DNA of 64,000 nucleotides from Phytoactinopolyspora limicola (GTDB lineage: Bacteria; Actinomycetota; Actinomycetes; Jiangellales; Jiangellaceae): assembly GCF_011320225.1 (NCBI RefSeq), contig NZ_JAAOEN010000007.1:1-64000 (forward strand), given 5' to 3'. Shown here piece after piece: positions 1 to 8,367 of the stretch. The position numbers and the translations under genes were made by a program. Every line of letters begins with the position of its first letter. Position 1 is the stretch's first letter. The notes beneath the pieces are model-generated. The model searched no databases, was not told the DNA's origin, and saw only the letters and a program-made list of their open reading frames with translations.

Positions 1-26
1 TTTCGTGTCGCCATGGCGACACGAAA
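1..26. repeat. perfect 26-bp palindrome at window edge
   Basis: The first 13 bases (TTTCGTGTCGCCA) are followed directly by their exact reverse complement. It may be the terminator stem of a gene left of the window or an operator. Without the upstream sequence its role cannot be decided. Confidence 0.6.
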
Positions 27-27
27 C

Positions 28-73
28 CGGCGACGATCACCGGGGATGAGGGCCGAAAACCAACAACGATCAC
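28..73. repeat. left half of nested inverted repeats around the DUF1697 gene
   Basis: An outer motif CGGCGACGATCACC lies at 28-41 and an inner motif CAACAACGATCAC at 61-73. Both recur in inverted orientation and mirrored order at 686-698 (exact) and 718-731 (one mismatch), so the 122-667 gene is bracketed by nested inverted repeats. Confidence 0.6.
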
Positions 74-121
74 GGGTGTGGGGGGCGAGCCGGAGGACGT
101 CGAGACGTAGGGTTCTTCCCC

Positions 122-667
122 ATGGACAGGTACGTAGCACTGCTCAGGGGCATCGCGCCGAGCCAGCCCAATATGCGCAACGACAAACTTCGCGAGGTCT
201 TCACCGAACTCGGATTCGAGGCTGTGGGGTCGGTACTGTCCAGCGGGAACATCGTCTTCAGCACCTCGGGCGGCACCAGCGCCGCCGCCTTGGAGGACAC
301 CATCCAGAACGGGCTTCGGGAACGTCTGGGTATCGCCGGAGGCACCATCGTCCGTAGCCGTGCACAACTGGAGACGTTGTTCACCAGCACCACCGTGTTC
401 GACGGGCTCACCCACGGCAAGGCCACCTATCTCACCGCTACGTTCCTGAAAGAACCGCCGTCCACGACGGTCACCCCCTTGCCCCAGCCACCGGACCCGG
501 CTATGCAGGTTATGGGCTACGACGCATCCGCCAACGTGGTCTTGGCGTCGACCGACACCACCGGCTCCACCACACCCGACTTCATGAGCTGGTTGGAGTC
601 GACCTTCGGCAAAGACATCACCACCCGCACCTGGCTCACCGTAGAGCGGATTCTCAAGAAGCTGTGA
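122..667 (+). CDS. DUF1697 domain-containing protein
   Basis: The 181-residue protein opens with MDRYVALLRGIAPSQPNMRN and continues with a KLREVFTELGFEAVGSVLSSGN stretch, which is the hallmark N-terminus of the DUF1697 family: two ferredoxin-like subdomains, about 175-185 residues, cytoplasmic, function unknown. The length fits the family. It is a single gene with no operon partner. It sits between inverted repeats at 28-73 and 686-731. The ATG at 122 starts the conserved MxRYxALLRGI motif, so the start is well supported. Confidence 0.85.
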   Translation: MDRYVALLRGIAPSQPNMRNDKLREVFTELGFEAVGSVLSSGNIVFSTSGGTSAAALEDTIQNGLRERLGIAGGTIVRSRAQLETLFTSTTVFDGLTHGKATYLTATFLKEPPSTTVTPLPQPPDPAMQVMGYDASANVVLASTDTTGSTTPDFMSWLESTFGKDITTRTWLTVERILKKL

Positions 668-685
668 TTCGGGCGTCTCCAGCAG

Positions 686-731
686 GTGATCGTTGTTGTA
701 CGTACGCCCTGCCCCTCGGTGATCGTTGCCG
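686..731. repeat. right half of nested inverted repeats around the DUF1697 gene
   Basis: GTGATCGTTGTTG at 686-698 is the exact reverse complement of 61-73. GGTGATCGTTGCCG at 718-731 matches the reverse complement of 28-41 at 13 of 14 positions. These may be degenerate repetitive palindrome units or the ends of a small mobile unit; I saw no target-site duplication. Confidence 0.6.
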
Positions 732-796
732 CGCGATGTCTCAGGCTGGTAACACCCGCAACCATCCGGGCAGCGCCGACCGTCCCATAACACGTG

Positions 797-1531
797 ATGA
801 TCTTCTGGAGCAGCTCTGGCAGCCATGGACCTTCCGGCCCCGCGGCCCACCGCCGAAGGGCCACGACACTAGTGGGCCTACTTACTGTGCTCCTTGTGGT
901 GCCCGCCTGTACCGGTGGGGGGACGGACGACGACTCGTACGACGCCGACGTCGCGGCTCAGATGAGCGAACACCTCGAAGGTCAGGGCAGCGAGAGCTTT
1001 GCCGAGATCCTGCGCTCCGATCAGGAGACGACGATGCACCTGCACGACGTCCCGTACCTCGACGAGTGGGAGATCTATGAGGTCGTTCACCACGGCGAGA
1101 TTCACACCGAGCAGTGGGACGTCGCCACCAGCGCCGATGCGACTCTCATCCTGACCAGCTTTCCCGAACGCTTCGAGTCCATGCTGACGGCGGATCCGGG
1201 GCGTATCTCCGATCCGGAGATGGCGTTGGTCGCGGCTCGGGATTACCTGACGATGACGGCGCAGGGCGGCTCGGACTACGTCACCCATCTCCTCGAGGAC
1301 GTCGACGACATCGAGTTGTGGCCGGAGTTCGAGGAGGAGATGCGCCGCGTCGAGGACGAGTTCGGTCCCGTTGTTGATCCACCACATGTCGTCGAAGCCG
1401 ACGGGGATTTCACGGTCACCACGTACGTGCAGTTCAACCTGAGGTTGGAGCGCCGGACCGTCACATTGCACGCCGACGGCAGCATCACCGACGAAACGGA
1501 GACCCTGGCCGAGGATCTGCTACAGATCTGA
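797..1531 (+). CDS. putative lipoprotein of unknown function
   Basis: The N-terminus has an arginine cluster (HRRRATT), a hydrophobic stretch and a lipobox LLVVPAC followed by GGG and acidic residues. This marks a lipoprotein signal peptide with the lipidated Cys near residue 42. The mature part of about 200 residues is very acidic, rich in Asp and Glu, with no family I recognise. The GTG at 794 directly precedes the ATG at 797 and either could start. It is monocistronic; the next gene is convergent. Confidence 0.6.
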   Translation: MIFWSSSGSHGPSGPAAHRRRATTLVGLLTVLLVVPACTGGGTDDDSYDADVAAQMSEHLEGQGSESFAEILRSDQETTMHLHDVPYLDEWEIYEVVHHGEIHTEQWDVATSADATLILTSFPERFESMLTADPGRISDPEMALVAARDYLTMTAQGGSDYVTHLLEDVDDIELWPEFEEEMRRVEDEFGPVVDPPHVVEADGDFTVTTYVQFNLRLERRTVTLHADGSITDETETLAEDLLQI

Positions 1532-1631
1532 GCTGGCCGTATATCCACACTCTCCGCATGCTTAGAACCCGCGCGTTCTTAGGCAGCGGCCGGCATCCAC
1601 GGGGGCGGGGGCAGGTGAAACGAAGCGAGGT

Positions 1632-2264
1632 TCACGAGTGCCAGTCGCGGAACCCGATGACGATCAGCCGCATCTCGCGCCTCGCCCGCTCCCTGATCCG
1701 GTGCTCGAGCCCGTCGCTGCTCACCGGAAGTTCGGCGAGTTCCTCGGCGTGGTCGACCATGTTCCGCACGAAGAGCCGGGAGGCCATCCGGACGTCGTCG
1801 CTGTGCCAGTTCTCGATGTTGGGAAGTCTGGCGAGTACCACCGCCAGTTCGCTGACGAACAGGTCGAGTTCGTGCCGGATGGCCTCGCGCACCACTGGTG
1901 AGCCACCGATACGTTCGCGGGAGACGAAGCCGAAATGGGCCTTGTTCTGTCGCACGGCTTCGACGAGGACCCGTGCGGACTCGTCGATGATGTTGTCCAA
2001 CACGTGCGGGTCACGTTGTGCGTCCCGGATCATCCGGCGCAACGTGGCGAACGACTGCTCCACCAGCGTTAGGCCGAGCTGCTCCATCGACTCGAAGTGC
2101 CGGTAGAACGCGGCCGGCACGATGCCCGCATGCCGGGTCACCTGGCGGATGCTGACTTGAGCGAAGCCGAGTTCCTGGCTCAGTTCGAGCGCGGAGGCAA
2201 GGATGGCCTCGCGGGTGCGCTCCTTCTGCTCCTGCCTGGTGACGGAGCGGATGGCCTCGGACAT
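1632..2264 (-). CDS. TetR-family transcriptional regulator of the desaturase operon
   Basis: The N-terminal helix-turn-helix is typical of TetR regulators (KERTREAILASALELSQELG, then VSIRQVTRHAGIVPAAFYRHF). The C-terminal domain of about 150 residues would bind the ligand. The gene is divergent from the ferredoxin reductase/desaturase pair, and a palindromic site lies between them (2421-2438). In Pseudomonas the TetR regulator DesT controls a desaturase/reductase operon in response to acyl-CoA saturation; this regulator probably does a similar job. I prefer the ATG at 2264 over the GTG at 2270. Confidence 0.85.
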   Translation of the reverse strand: MSEAIRSVTRQEQKERTREAILASALELSQELGFAQVSIRQVTRHAGIVPAAFYRHFESMEQLGLTLVEQSFATLRRMIRDAQRDPHVLDNIIDESARVLVEAVRQNKAHFGFVSRERIGGSPVVREAIRHELDLFVSELAVVLARLPNIENWHSDDVRMASRLFVRNMVDHAEELAELPVSSDGLEHRIRERARREMRLIVIGFRDWHS

Positions 2265-2420
2265 TCCCACAGCATAGAGCTTTCGCCGACGCTATCTCGG
2301 GGCCCGCGCTGACCACCAGATATCGTTGTGCTTCGTCAGCCGAGTGAACAGATGCACCAACGTGTCGCATATCACACATACTCCGTGTTGCCTGCTGGAC
2401 TCCGTATCGCGGACACTTCA

Positions 2421-2438
2421 AGTGAACGTCTGTTTACT
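2421..2438. promoter_or_regulatory. candidate TetR operator controlling the desaturase operon
   Basis: AGTGAAC, a 4-base spacer, then GTTTACT: the half-sites are reverse complements except for one position. It lies about 40 bases before the reductase start in the divergent intergenic region. The AGTGAAC-N4-GTT(T/G)ACT form resembles operators described for DesT-type regulators of unsaturated fatty acid synthesis. A lone AGTGAAC half-site is also present at 2343-2349. Confidence 0.6.
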
Positions 2439-2476
2439 GAATCGATCGGGAGGCCTCCATCGGTATCGTCCGGCGC

Positions 2477-3550
2477 TTGCTCGGCTCGCGTGCCGTAGCG
2501 TCCCTGACGTCGCCCCACTCGATCGACCACTTCCTTGAACAACTGCACCCGATGCTGACCGTGAATCACGTGCGGGCGAGGGTCGTCGAGGTTGTCCGCG
2601 AAACCGCCCACGCCACCACCGTCCTTCTGCGCCCCAACGGCGCATGGCGTGGCTTCGTGCCAGGACAACACGTTCAGTTCGGGGTCGAAGTCGACGGAAC
2701 CCGCAAGATCCGGTGCTTCTCCGTCTCCAGCTCCCGGACCCGCCGGGACGGCCTGTTCGCCGTCTCGGTTAAAGCACATCCCGACGGTTATGTCTCACAG
2801 TTCCTCCACAACGAACTGCGGCCGAAGACTCTCGTCTACCTATCCCAGGCCGAGGGCGACTTCGTCCTACCCGACCCGGTGCCAGACTTCCTGCTGCTGA
2901 TCAGCGGCGGCAGCGGGATCACACCGCTCATGTCGATGCTGCGGACGTTCCGCGACACCGGCCACTCCGGCCGGGTGGTGTTCTTGCACTACGCCCGGTC
3001 ACGTGCGGACGAAATGTTCACCGACGAACTCGATCAGATCGCCTCGTCCGGGCCGTCCACTCGGGTGCTGCGCGTCTACACCAGAGAGCCCGCGGCCGGT
3101 GCCGAACTGGTCGGACGCTTCGACGCCGGGCACCTGGAGTATCTCGGGATCGACCCGGCACGGACACCCACCTATGTGTGCGGCCCGGCGGGGCTGATCG
3201 CCACCGTGAACGATCTGTACGACAAACTCGGCGCCACCGAGCAGCTTCGCACGGAGTACTTCAAGGTTCCGGCCATCGACCTCGACGCTGCCGACGCCAC
3301 CGGCACACTGACGTTCGAGAAGAGCGCGACCGTCGTCGACAACTCTGGCGCGACCATCCTCGAGCAGGCCGAAACAGCCGGGCTCACACCGGAGTTCGGA
3401 TGCCGGATGGGAGTGTGCAACACCTGCGCCATCCGCAAGAACCACGGTGCCGTCCGGCACGTCGTCAGCGGAGAAGTATCCGCCAACACCGACGAGACCA
3501 TCAAGATCTGTGTGAACGTGCCGGTTGGCGACGTGAACGTGGCTCTGTGA
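2477..3550 (+). CDS. ferredoxin reductase with C-terminal 2Fe-2S domain (desaturase electron donor)
   Basis: The 357-residue protein has an FAD-binding barrel (IRCFSVSSSRT), an NAD(P)-binding domain (ISGGSGITPLMSML and YVCGPAGLI) and a C-terminal plant-type ferredoxin with GCRMGVCNTC plus a final Cys in IKICVNVP. This is the architecture of mycobacterial Rv3230c, the electron donor of the stearoyl-CoA desaturase DesA3. The TTG at 2477 is used because no ATG or GTG lies between it and the upstream stop, and the SPHSIDHFLEQLHP segment resembles family N-termini. An ATG at 2552 is the alternative. It is followed after 17 bases by the desaturase. Confidence 0.88.
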   Translation: MLGSRAVASLTSPHSIDHFLEQLHPMLTVNHVRARVVEVVRETAHATTVLLRPNGAWRGFVPGQHVQFGVEVDGTRKIRCFSVSSSRTRRDGLFAVSVKAHPDGYVSQFLHNELRPKTLVYLSQAEGDFVLPDPVPDFLLLISGGSGITPLMSMLRTFRDTGHSGRVVFLHYARSRADEMFTDELDQIASSGPSTRVLRVYTREPAAGAELVGRFDAGHLEYLGIDPARTPTYVCGPAGLIATVNDLYDKLGATEQLRTEYFKVPAIDLDAADATGTLTFEKSATVVDNSGATILEQAETAGLTPEFGCRMGVCNTCAIRKNHGAVRHVVSGEVSANTDETIKICVNVPVGDVNVAL

Positions 3551-3567
3551 GTGATTGAGAGACAACC

Positions 3568-4851
3568 TTGCCCAAGAAACACGCACCCATCGAGCCGCTG
3601 AGCGCGGTGAACCACAACGAGGCACCGAAACCGCTCGTCAGCGAGGACGCCGACAAACGCTCCACCATCGGGCTGGAGTACATGACCTACGAGCAGCTCG
3701 AAGAGTTCGGGCAGGAGCTCGACGAGGTGCGCCAGCGGGTGCTGAACGATATCGGGCAGGCTGATGCCAACTACATCCGCCGTGTCATCAAAGTGCAGCG
3801 CTCGTTCGAGGTTCTGGGCCGGGTCGGGCTCTTCTTCCCGTTCTTCTGGCCGGTCTTCCTGCTCGGCCTCGCCTTCCTTGCCCTCTCCAAGATCATCGAG
3901 AACATGGAGATCGGGCACAACGTCATGCACGGCCAGTACGACTGGATGAACGACCCCATGGTGGACGGCAAACGCTACGAGTGGGACATCGTCGCCCCCG
4001 CGGAAGACTGGAAGCGTAGCCACAACTACGTCCACCACACCTACACGAATATTCACGGGATGGACCGGGACATCGGCTACGACCTGTTCCGCGTCGACGA
4101 AGGCCAGCCGTGGTATCCGCGGCACCGGTTCAACTTGCCGATCGCGTTCATGCTGATGCTCGTCTTCGAGTGGGGTGTGATGCACCACGGCGTCGAACGC
4201 AGCGATTATCTCAGCGGCAAGATTTCGAAAGCCGAGTTCGAGGCCCAAAAGAAGCGGGCCTGGCGCAAGATCCGCCGCCAGGTGTTCAAGGACTACCTGC
4301 TGTTCCCGGCCCTGGCAGTGCCGCTCATCCCGCTGACGTCGTGGTGGGTACCGCTGGCCGTCCTGGGCGGCAACGTCGTGGCCAACGTCATCCGCAATGT
4401 CTGGTCGTTCAACGTGATCTTCTGCGGCCACTTCCCCGCCGACGTGCAAACCTTCACCGAGGAAGAGGCCCAGAACGAGACCCGGGGCCAGTGGTACCTG
4501 CGCCAGCTCCTCGGGTCGGCCAACATCAGCGGCACACGACTGTTCCACCTCATGACTGGCAACCTCAGCCACCAGATCGAGCATCACATCTTCCCCGACA
4601 TTCCGGCCCGCCGGTACCCCGAGGTCGCCAAGGACGTCCGCCGCCTCGTAGAGAAGTACGGACTGCCCTACAACACCGGCCGGCTGTCGAAACAAGTACT
4701 CAGCGTCGCCCAGCAGCTGGCCGTGTTCGCGAAGAAGCCAGCTGATCCTTACCAGTGTGGCAACAGCCCCGAGTCGAAGGCGTTGCGCGAGGCCCAACAA
4801 GCCGCCGCTGCCCACGCTGACGTCCCGGTGCCGGAGCGGTCAGCGTCGTAG
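3568..4851 (+). CDS. membrane acyl-CoA/fatty-acid desaturase (DesA3-like)
   Basis: The 427-residue integral membrane di-iron desaturase has three histidine boxes: HNVMH at 117-121, HNYVHH at 152-157 and HQIEHH near residue 340. Hydrophobic hairpins lie around residues 84-106, 190-202 and 245-270. It introduces a cis double bond into acyl chains using electrons from the upstream reductase. TTG start at 3568. The last codons and stop lie in the first unit of a 15-bp tandem repeat (4835-4894). Expression is probably repressed by the divergent TetR protein. Confidence 0.9.
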   Translation: MPKKHAPIEPLSAVNHNEAPKPLVSEDADKRSTIGLEYMTYEQLEEFGQELDEVRQRVLNDIGQADANYIRRVIKVQRSFEVLGRVGLFFPFFWPVFLLGLAFLALSKIIENMEIGHNVMHGQYDWMNDPMVDGKRYEWDIVAPAEDWKRSHNYVHHTYTNIHGMDRDIGYDLFRVDEGQPWYPRHRFNLPIAFMLMLVFEWGVMHHGVERSDYLSGKISKAEFEAQKKRAWRKIRRQVFKDYLLFPALAVPLIPLTSWWVPLAVLGGNVVANVIRNVWSFNVIFCGHFPADVQTFTEEEAQNETRGQWYLRQLLGSANISGTRLFHLMTGNLSHQIEHHIFPDIPARRYPEVAKDVRRLVEKYGLPYNTGRLSKQVLSVAQQLAVFAKKPADPYQCGNSPESKALREAQQAAAAHADVPVPERSAS

Positions 4852-4894
4852 CGGTCAGCGTCGTAGCGGCCAGCGTCGTAGCGGTCAGCGTCGT
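4835..4894. repeat. four tandem copies of a 15-bp repeat
   Basis: The unit AGCGGTCAGCGTCGT occurs four times head to tail (4835, 4850, 4865, 4880); the third copy has one substitution. It starts inside the last codons of the desaturase and fills the convergent gap to the permease gene at 4900. In the frame of the upstream gene each copy would carry a TAG stop. Confidence 0.85.
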
Positions 4895-4899
4895 CGCAC

Positions 4900-5526
4900 C
4901 TAGTGTTCGTTGCGGCCCAGGCGGTGCGCGAACGTCGTAGCGCCCCGTGTCGACGCGTGGACGACCACCGTAAGCGTCAGCAGAATGACGGGGACGTACC
5001 AGCTCACATCGGCGCGTATGCCGGACAAGGTGTCGACAACGTCGGGGACAACCCCGACGTTGTACGCGACGCCGTGCGCTAAGAACGCGACGGCCACGAC
5101 GCCGCCGGCAAGTAATGGCGAAATCAGCGCACCCAGGACATAGATCGCGCAGGCTAAGACCAACGAGTCGGCGATGAGCCACCCCCGCGCCATCTCATCC
5201 GGCCAGCGGATCAACGGACCGATGGCCGGCGCAAGTGATGCGAGTATCCCCACCACGGCTACCGCGGCAGCGGAGGTACTCGCTCTCCCCCGTGCACCGA
5301 TCCGCTCCCAGCTGTACAAGCGGGGCCGGGAGATCGTCGCACCACACGCCGCAACCGCCACAGTGATCAGCGCCGAGGCGGGTAACACATGGCTTTCCAC
5401 CAGCGGGTTCAGATCAATGCGGATCGTGCCGTGCGCCGAGAGCAGACCCAGCCCGGTGCCAACCACGAACAGCACGCCGAGCAGCAGGACCCGGCGGGCG
5501 AGCATCACCCGCCGCAGCACCCTCAC
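4900..5526 (-). CDS. ABC transporter membrane protein (third gene of exporter operon)
   Basis: About 200 residues with around six hydrophobic segments (starting LLLGVLFVVGTGLGLL and ending with VILLTLTVVVH). No enzymatic motif. It is the last gene of a minus-strand operon after the ATPase and the large permease. The GTG at 5526 overlaps the permease stop as GTGA, suggesting translational coupling; the ATG at 5505 is an alternative. It probably forms the export channel with the upstream permease; substrate unknown. Confidence 0.6.
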   Translation of the reverse strand: MRVLRRVMLARRVLLLGVLFVVGTGLGLLSAHGTIRIDLNPLVESHVLPASALITVAVAACGATISRPRLYSWERIGARGRASTSAAAVAVVGILASLAPAIGPLIRWPDEMARGWLIADSLVLACAIYVLGALISPLLAGGVVAVAFLAHGVAYNVGVVPDVVDTLSGIRADVSWYVPVILLTLTVVVHASTRGATTFAHRLGRNEH

Positions 5527-6812
5527 CGAAGATCGGAATCGGACAGTGCGCACTCGCGAATACGCCCGGCGTTCGCGTCGTACCACTCGCTGAACTCGCG
5601 AGCGTTCAGCCCGGCGAAAGGACCTCGTTCGACGCGGTGGTCGTCGGTGTTCTCCGCAGTGGACACACTCACCAACGCGACGTTGAGTTCGTGTGCCAAC
5701 GACTTGCTCTGGATGGTGGCGCGCTCACTCGTTGGACCTTCGCAGGAGGGAAAGCCGCTCATAAAGTAGGCAGTGTCCTCGGTGCTGCTCTGCTCGGGTG
5801 CGACATCTGAGCCCAGGTAGATCCAGACCACGCCACCAGAAGGGTCGTCGTCGGCCGAAGCTAGAGCAGCGTCGACGACGAGGACGCTGTCATCATCCGG
5901 AACACCCGTCCAAGCGAGCACACGCTCCGTCCCCGATCGCATGGCCCCGAGCTGCGAGGCCCGCGCAGGGTGAACGCAGTACGTCACCTGTCCGTCCTGT
6001 TCGCACACCCCGTCGACCGGACCGGCCCATTCGATCCGGGTGAGATCGACCTGGAACGGCAGCACGATGAACGCGGCGGTCCCGACTGTGAGAAGAGCCG
6101 TCAGAGCCGACGGACGCCGCCACCGGTTCACCCGTTTCAGCGCTCTCACCGCGATTCGAGCAGCCAAAAGTCCGATCAGTATCAGGACGGTGAGCCGATA
6201 GAGCTGGAACGCCGTGGCCTCCCGCCATTGCAGGCCCAACTCCCACGAGGTCACCGGAACCACCGCCGCCAGCCGCGGCATCTCAGCTGGCATCGCCAAC
6301 ACGACGAAGGCCCCGACGAGCACGAGCGGCCACACCCACGTGGACGAAACAACGATGCCGACCGTATAACCGACCACCACCGCGACGATCATGCCAACAA
6401 GGCCGGTCACCATGGGCAGGATGGCTGGGGTCGAGTTCTCCGCCAGCAGCGACGTGCGAACGAGCAACGGCGCCATCCCGACGACGAACGCGCCGACGAA
6501 CGCCGCACACAACACCAGCAGCGTCCGCAGCAAAACCGAACTACCCGCACGACGTGCATAGGGCTGGCTGGTGATTCGACCCCGGGCGGAGATCCGGGTG
6601 GCGACGTAGGTTGCCCCGGCGGCAGCAACCGGCGCCGACAGCAGCAGATGCTCATGCATCAACTGCGCGGTGCTGTGCCACACCAGATGGGGCCAGCTCA
6701 GCCGGGCAACTCCGGGTGCGGCCGCCAGCACGGCGATCAACACAGCGGGAACCGCGATGGGCACGATGCCGAGCGGCAGCCAGGTGGATCGGACGATGGG
6801 CCGCAACATCAA
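5523..6812 (-). CDS. ABC transporter permease-like membrane protein
   Basis: The 429 residues contain about seven hydrophobic segments in the first 280 residues, then a soluble C-terminal region of about 150 residues (VDLTRIEWAG onward) with several cysteines, presumably extracytoplasmic. Its start overlaps the ATPase stop by 4 bases, so the two are co-translated. It has no known substrate signature; I infer that it is the membrane partner of the ATPase. Confidence 0.65.
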   Translation of the reverse strand: MMLRPIVRSTWLPLGIVPIAVPAVLIAVLAAAPGVARLSWPHLVWHSTAQLMHEHLLLSAPVAAAGATYVATRISARGRITSQPYARRAGSSVLLRTLLVLCAAFVGAFVVGMAPLLVRTSLLAENSTPAILPMVTGLVGMIVAVVVGYTVGIVVSSTWVWPLVLVGAFVVLAMPAEMPRLAAVVPVTSWELGLQWREATAFQLYRLTVLILIGLLAARIAVRALKRVNRWRRPSALTALLTVGTAAFIVLPFQVDLTRIEWAGPVDGVCEQDGQVTYCVHPARASQLGAMRSGTERVLAWTGVPDDDSVLVVDAALASADDDPSGGVVWIYLGSDVAPEQSSTEDTAYFMSGFPSCEGPTSERATIQSKSLAHELNVALVSVSTAENTDDHRVERGPFAGLNAREFSEWYDANAGRIRECALSDSDLR

Positions 6813-7591
6813 TAGGCTCCAAGTCGGGCCATCAGGGCGTCATAGGCACGCTCGAACGTCGACCCCGGTGAGTCGGCGCCGATCCCTTCCGCGGCCAGCG
6901 CGTGGAGTTCCGCCGCACCTCCGGTAAACGCGAGTCGGCCTTCCACGAGCACGCCGACGTGGCCGCAGAGATGTTCGATGTCCTCCATCAAGTGACTCGC
7001 GATCACCACCGTGCGCCCCTCGGCCAGATGCGTGATTCGCTCACGTAACCGCAGGCGGTGTCCTGGATCAAGGCCTGCCGTCGGCTCATCCAACAAGATC
7101 ACCTGAGGATCATGCGCCAGCGCGGCGGCAAGGCCCACCCGCTGGCGTTGCCCACCGGAGAGCGCACGCACCCGGTCCCGGCCGCGATCGCCCAGGCCAA
7201 CCTCGTCGAGGGCACGCGCGGCAGCCTCGTCACACTCGCGATCCGCTACGCCATGAATCCACGCGGCGTAGGCCACCGTGTCGTGAACCCGCATCTCGGG
7301 AGCCAGGGTGAACCGCTGCGGCACTAGCCCGAGAACCCGCCGTGCTGATTGCCGTCCGGAGGGGGTGCTGAGGTCGGCGTCGCCCAGCACGATCCGACCG
7401 CGTGACGGCTTCTGCAACGTCGCCATCAGCGACAACAACGTCGACTTTCCCGCTCCGTTCGGCCCAAGAATCCCGGTGACACCAGGTTGGATCGTCCACG
7501 TCACATCCGAGAGGACAGATTTTCGCCGATACGCATACGACACACCCTCGATCCGGAGTCCCACACTCACGCCCCTCACCCAGTAGGTCAT
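6809..7591 (-). CDS. ABC transporter ATP-binding protein
   Basis: All ABC motifs are present: Walker A GPNGAGKS, signature LSGGQRQRV, Walker B VILLDEP and the switch His in VIASH. At 260 residues it matches a single-domain ATPase of the ABC-2 exporter class. It is the first gene of a three-gene minus-strand operon. The start is uncertain: ATG at 7591 or one of the GTG codons about 20-30 bases later. Confidence 0.88.
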   Translation of the reverse strand: MTYWVRGVSVGLRIEGVSYAYRRKSVLSDVTWTIQPGVTGILGPNGAGKSTLLSLMATLQKPSRGRIVLGDADLSTPSGRQSARRVLGLVPQRFTLAPEMRVHDTVAYAAWIHGVADRECDEAAARALDEVGLGDRGRDRVRALSGGQRQRVGLAAALAHDPQVILLDEPTAGLDPGHRLRLRERITHLAEGRTVVIASHLMEDIEHLCGHVGVLVEGRLAFTGGAAELHALAAEGIGADSPGSTFERAYDALMARLGAY

Positions 7592-7619
7592 TCAATGGTC
7601 CAGCTTGCGTCGGGTAGTA

Positions 7620-7686
7620 CCTCCTGGCTCAGAGTTGCGAATAGACCCGGCCGACCCGCCGCTATCCGCAACTCTGAGCCAGGAGG
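7620..7686. terminator. long hairpin, probable terminator
   Basis: A 25-base left arm (7620-7644, starting CCTCCTGGCTCAGAG) and right arm (7662-7686) pair with a single mismatch around a 17-base loop. It lies just after the stop of the minus-strand HAD gene and just before the ABC operon, so it may separate the two transcripts. There is no U-tract, as is common in actinobacteria. Confidence 0.7.
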
Positions 7687-7699
7687 CTCACCGGAGCTC

Positions 7700-8299
7700 T
7701 CATCCACACTCCTCGAGCACATCCGCCACCCGCGCCTCTGGCGTCCAGTGGAAGGCACGCCAGCCCACGCGTCGGGCGGCGACGACGTTCGGCTCGCTGT
7801 CGTCGACCAGGCAGTGTTCGGCCGGACGCAAGCCGGTACGTGACTCGATGACGCGGTAGAAGGCGGCGTCGGTCTTGCCATACCCGACGTCTGCGGCGTA
7901 GTGCATCCGGGTGAAGTGCTCGCGCAGGCTCAGGGTATCCCACAGATACCGCGCCCGGTGGTGCTCCTGGACGGTAGCCAAGTGAAGGTCGAATCCTTGG
8001 GCCTTCGCCTGCTCGAGATCACTGAGTAGCTGGTCATCCAGCGTCGCGTCCTGCGTGAACCAATAGTCGACGAGTTCACGGGACGAAACATGGCCGAGCA
8101 TCGGCATCACCAGGTCGAGCCGCTCGAACAGGTCGGCGCGTCCGCACACGACGTCGTCGAAGTGCTCACCGAAGAAGAGCGTGTTGAGCATGGCTGGATC
8201 AATGCCGAGATCGGCCTGCAGGTTCACATACCATGGCCGCCCCTCTGGTCGACGAACCACCACCCCGTCGACATCGATCATGAGCACCCCTATACACAT
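7700..8299 (-). CDS. HAD-superfamily hydrolase
   Basis: Haloacid-dehalogenase-type fold: motif I is MIDVDGVVV (nucleophile Asp in DVDG), motif II is in HLATVQEHH, the lysine is in YGKTDAAFY and motif IV is LVDDSEPNVVAA. About 199 residues. Note DVDG rather than DxDxT/V; such HADs are usually small-molecule phosphatases. The ATG at 8299 is chosen because the upstream part of the open frame overlaps the divergent gene at 8368. Substrate unknown. Confidence 0.78.
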   Translation of the reverse strand: MCIGVLMIDVDGVVVRRPEGRPWYVNLQADLGIDPAMLNTLFFGEHFDDVVCGRADLFERLDLVMPMLGHVSSRELVDYWFTQDATLDDQLLSDLEQAKAQGFDLHLATVQEHHRARYLWDTLSLREHFTRMHYAADVGYGKTDAAFYRVIESRTGLRPAEHCLVDDSEPNVVAARRVGWRAFHWTPEARVADVLEECG

Positions 8300-8367
8300 A
8301 GCGGCGCACGTTACCGGACCAACGGCGGCGCTACCATTCCCACACCCGGCACTAGAAGGGCAGGTCC

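Noticed and set aside
3172-4815. 547-residue minus-strand frame opposite the desaturase operon
   Set aside because: It is an antisense shadow of two well-supported genes, due to high GC at third positions.
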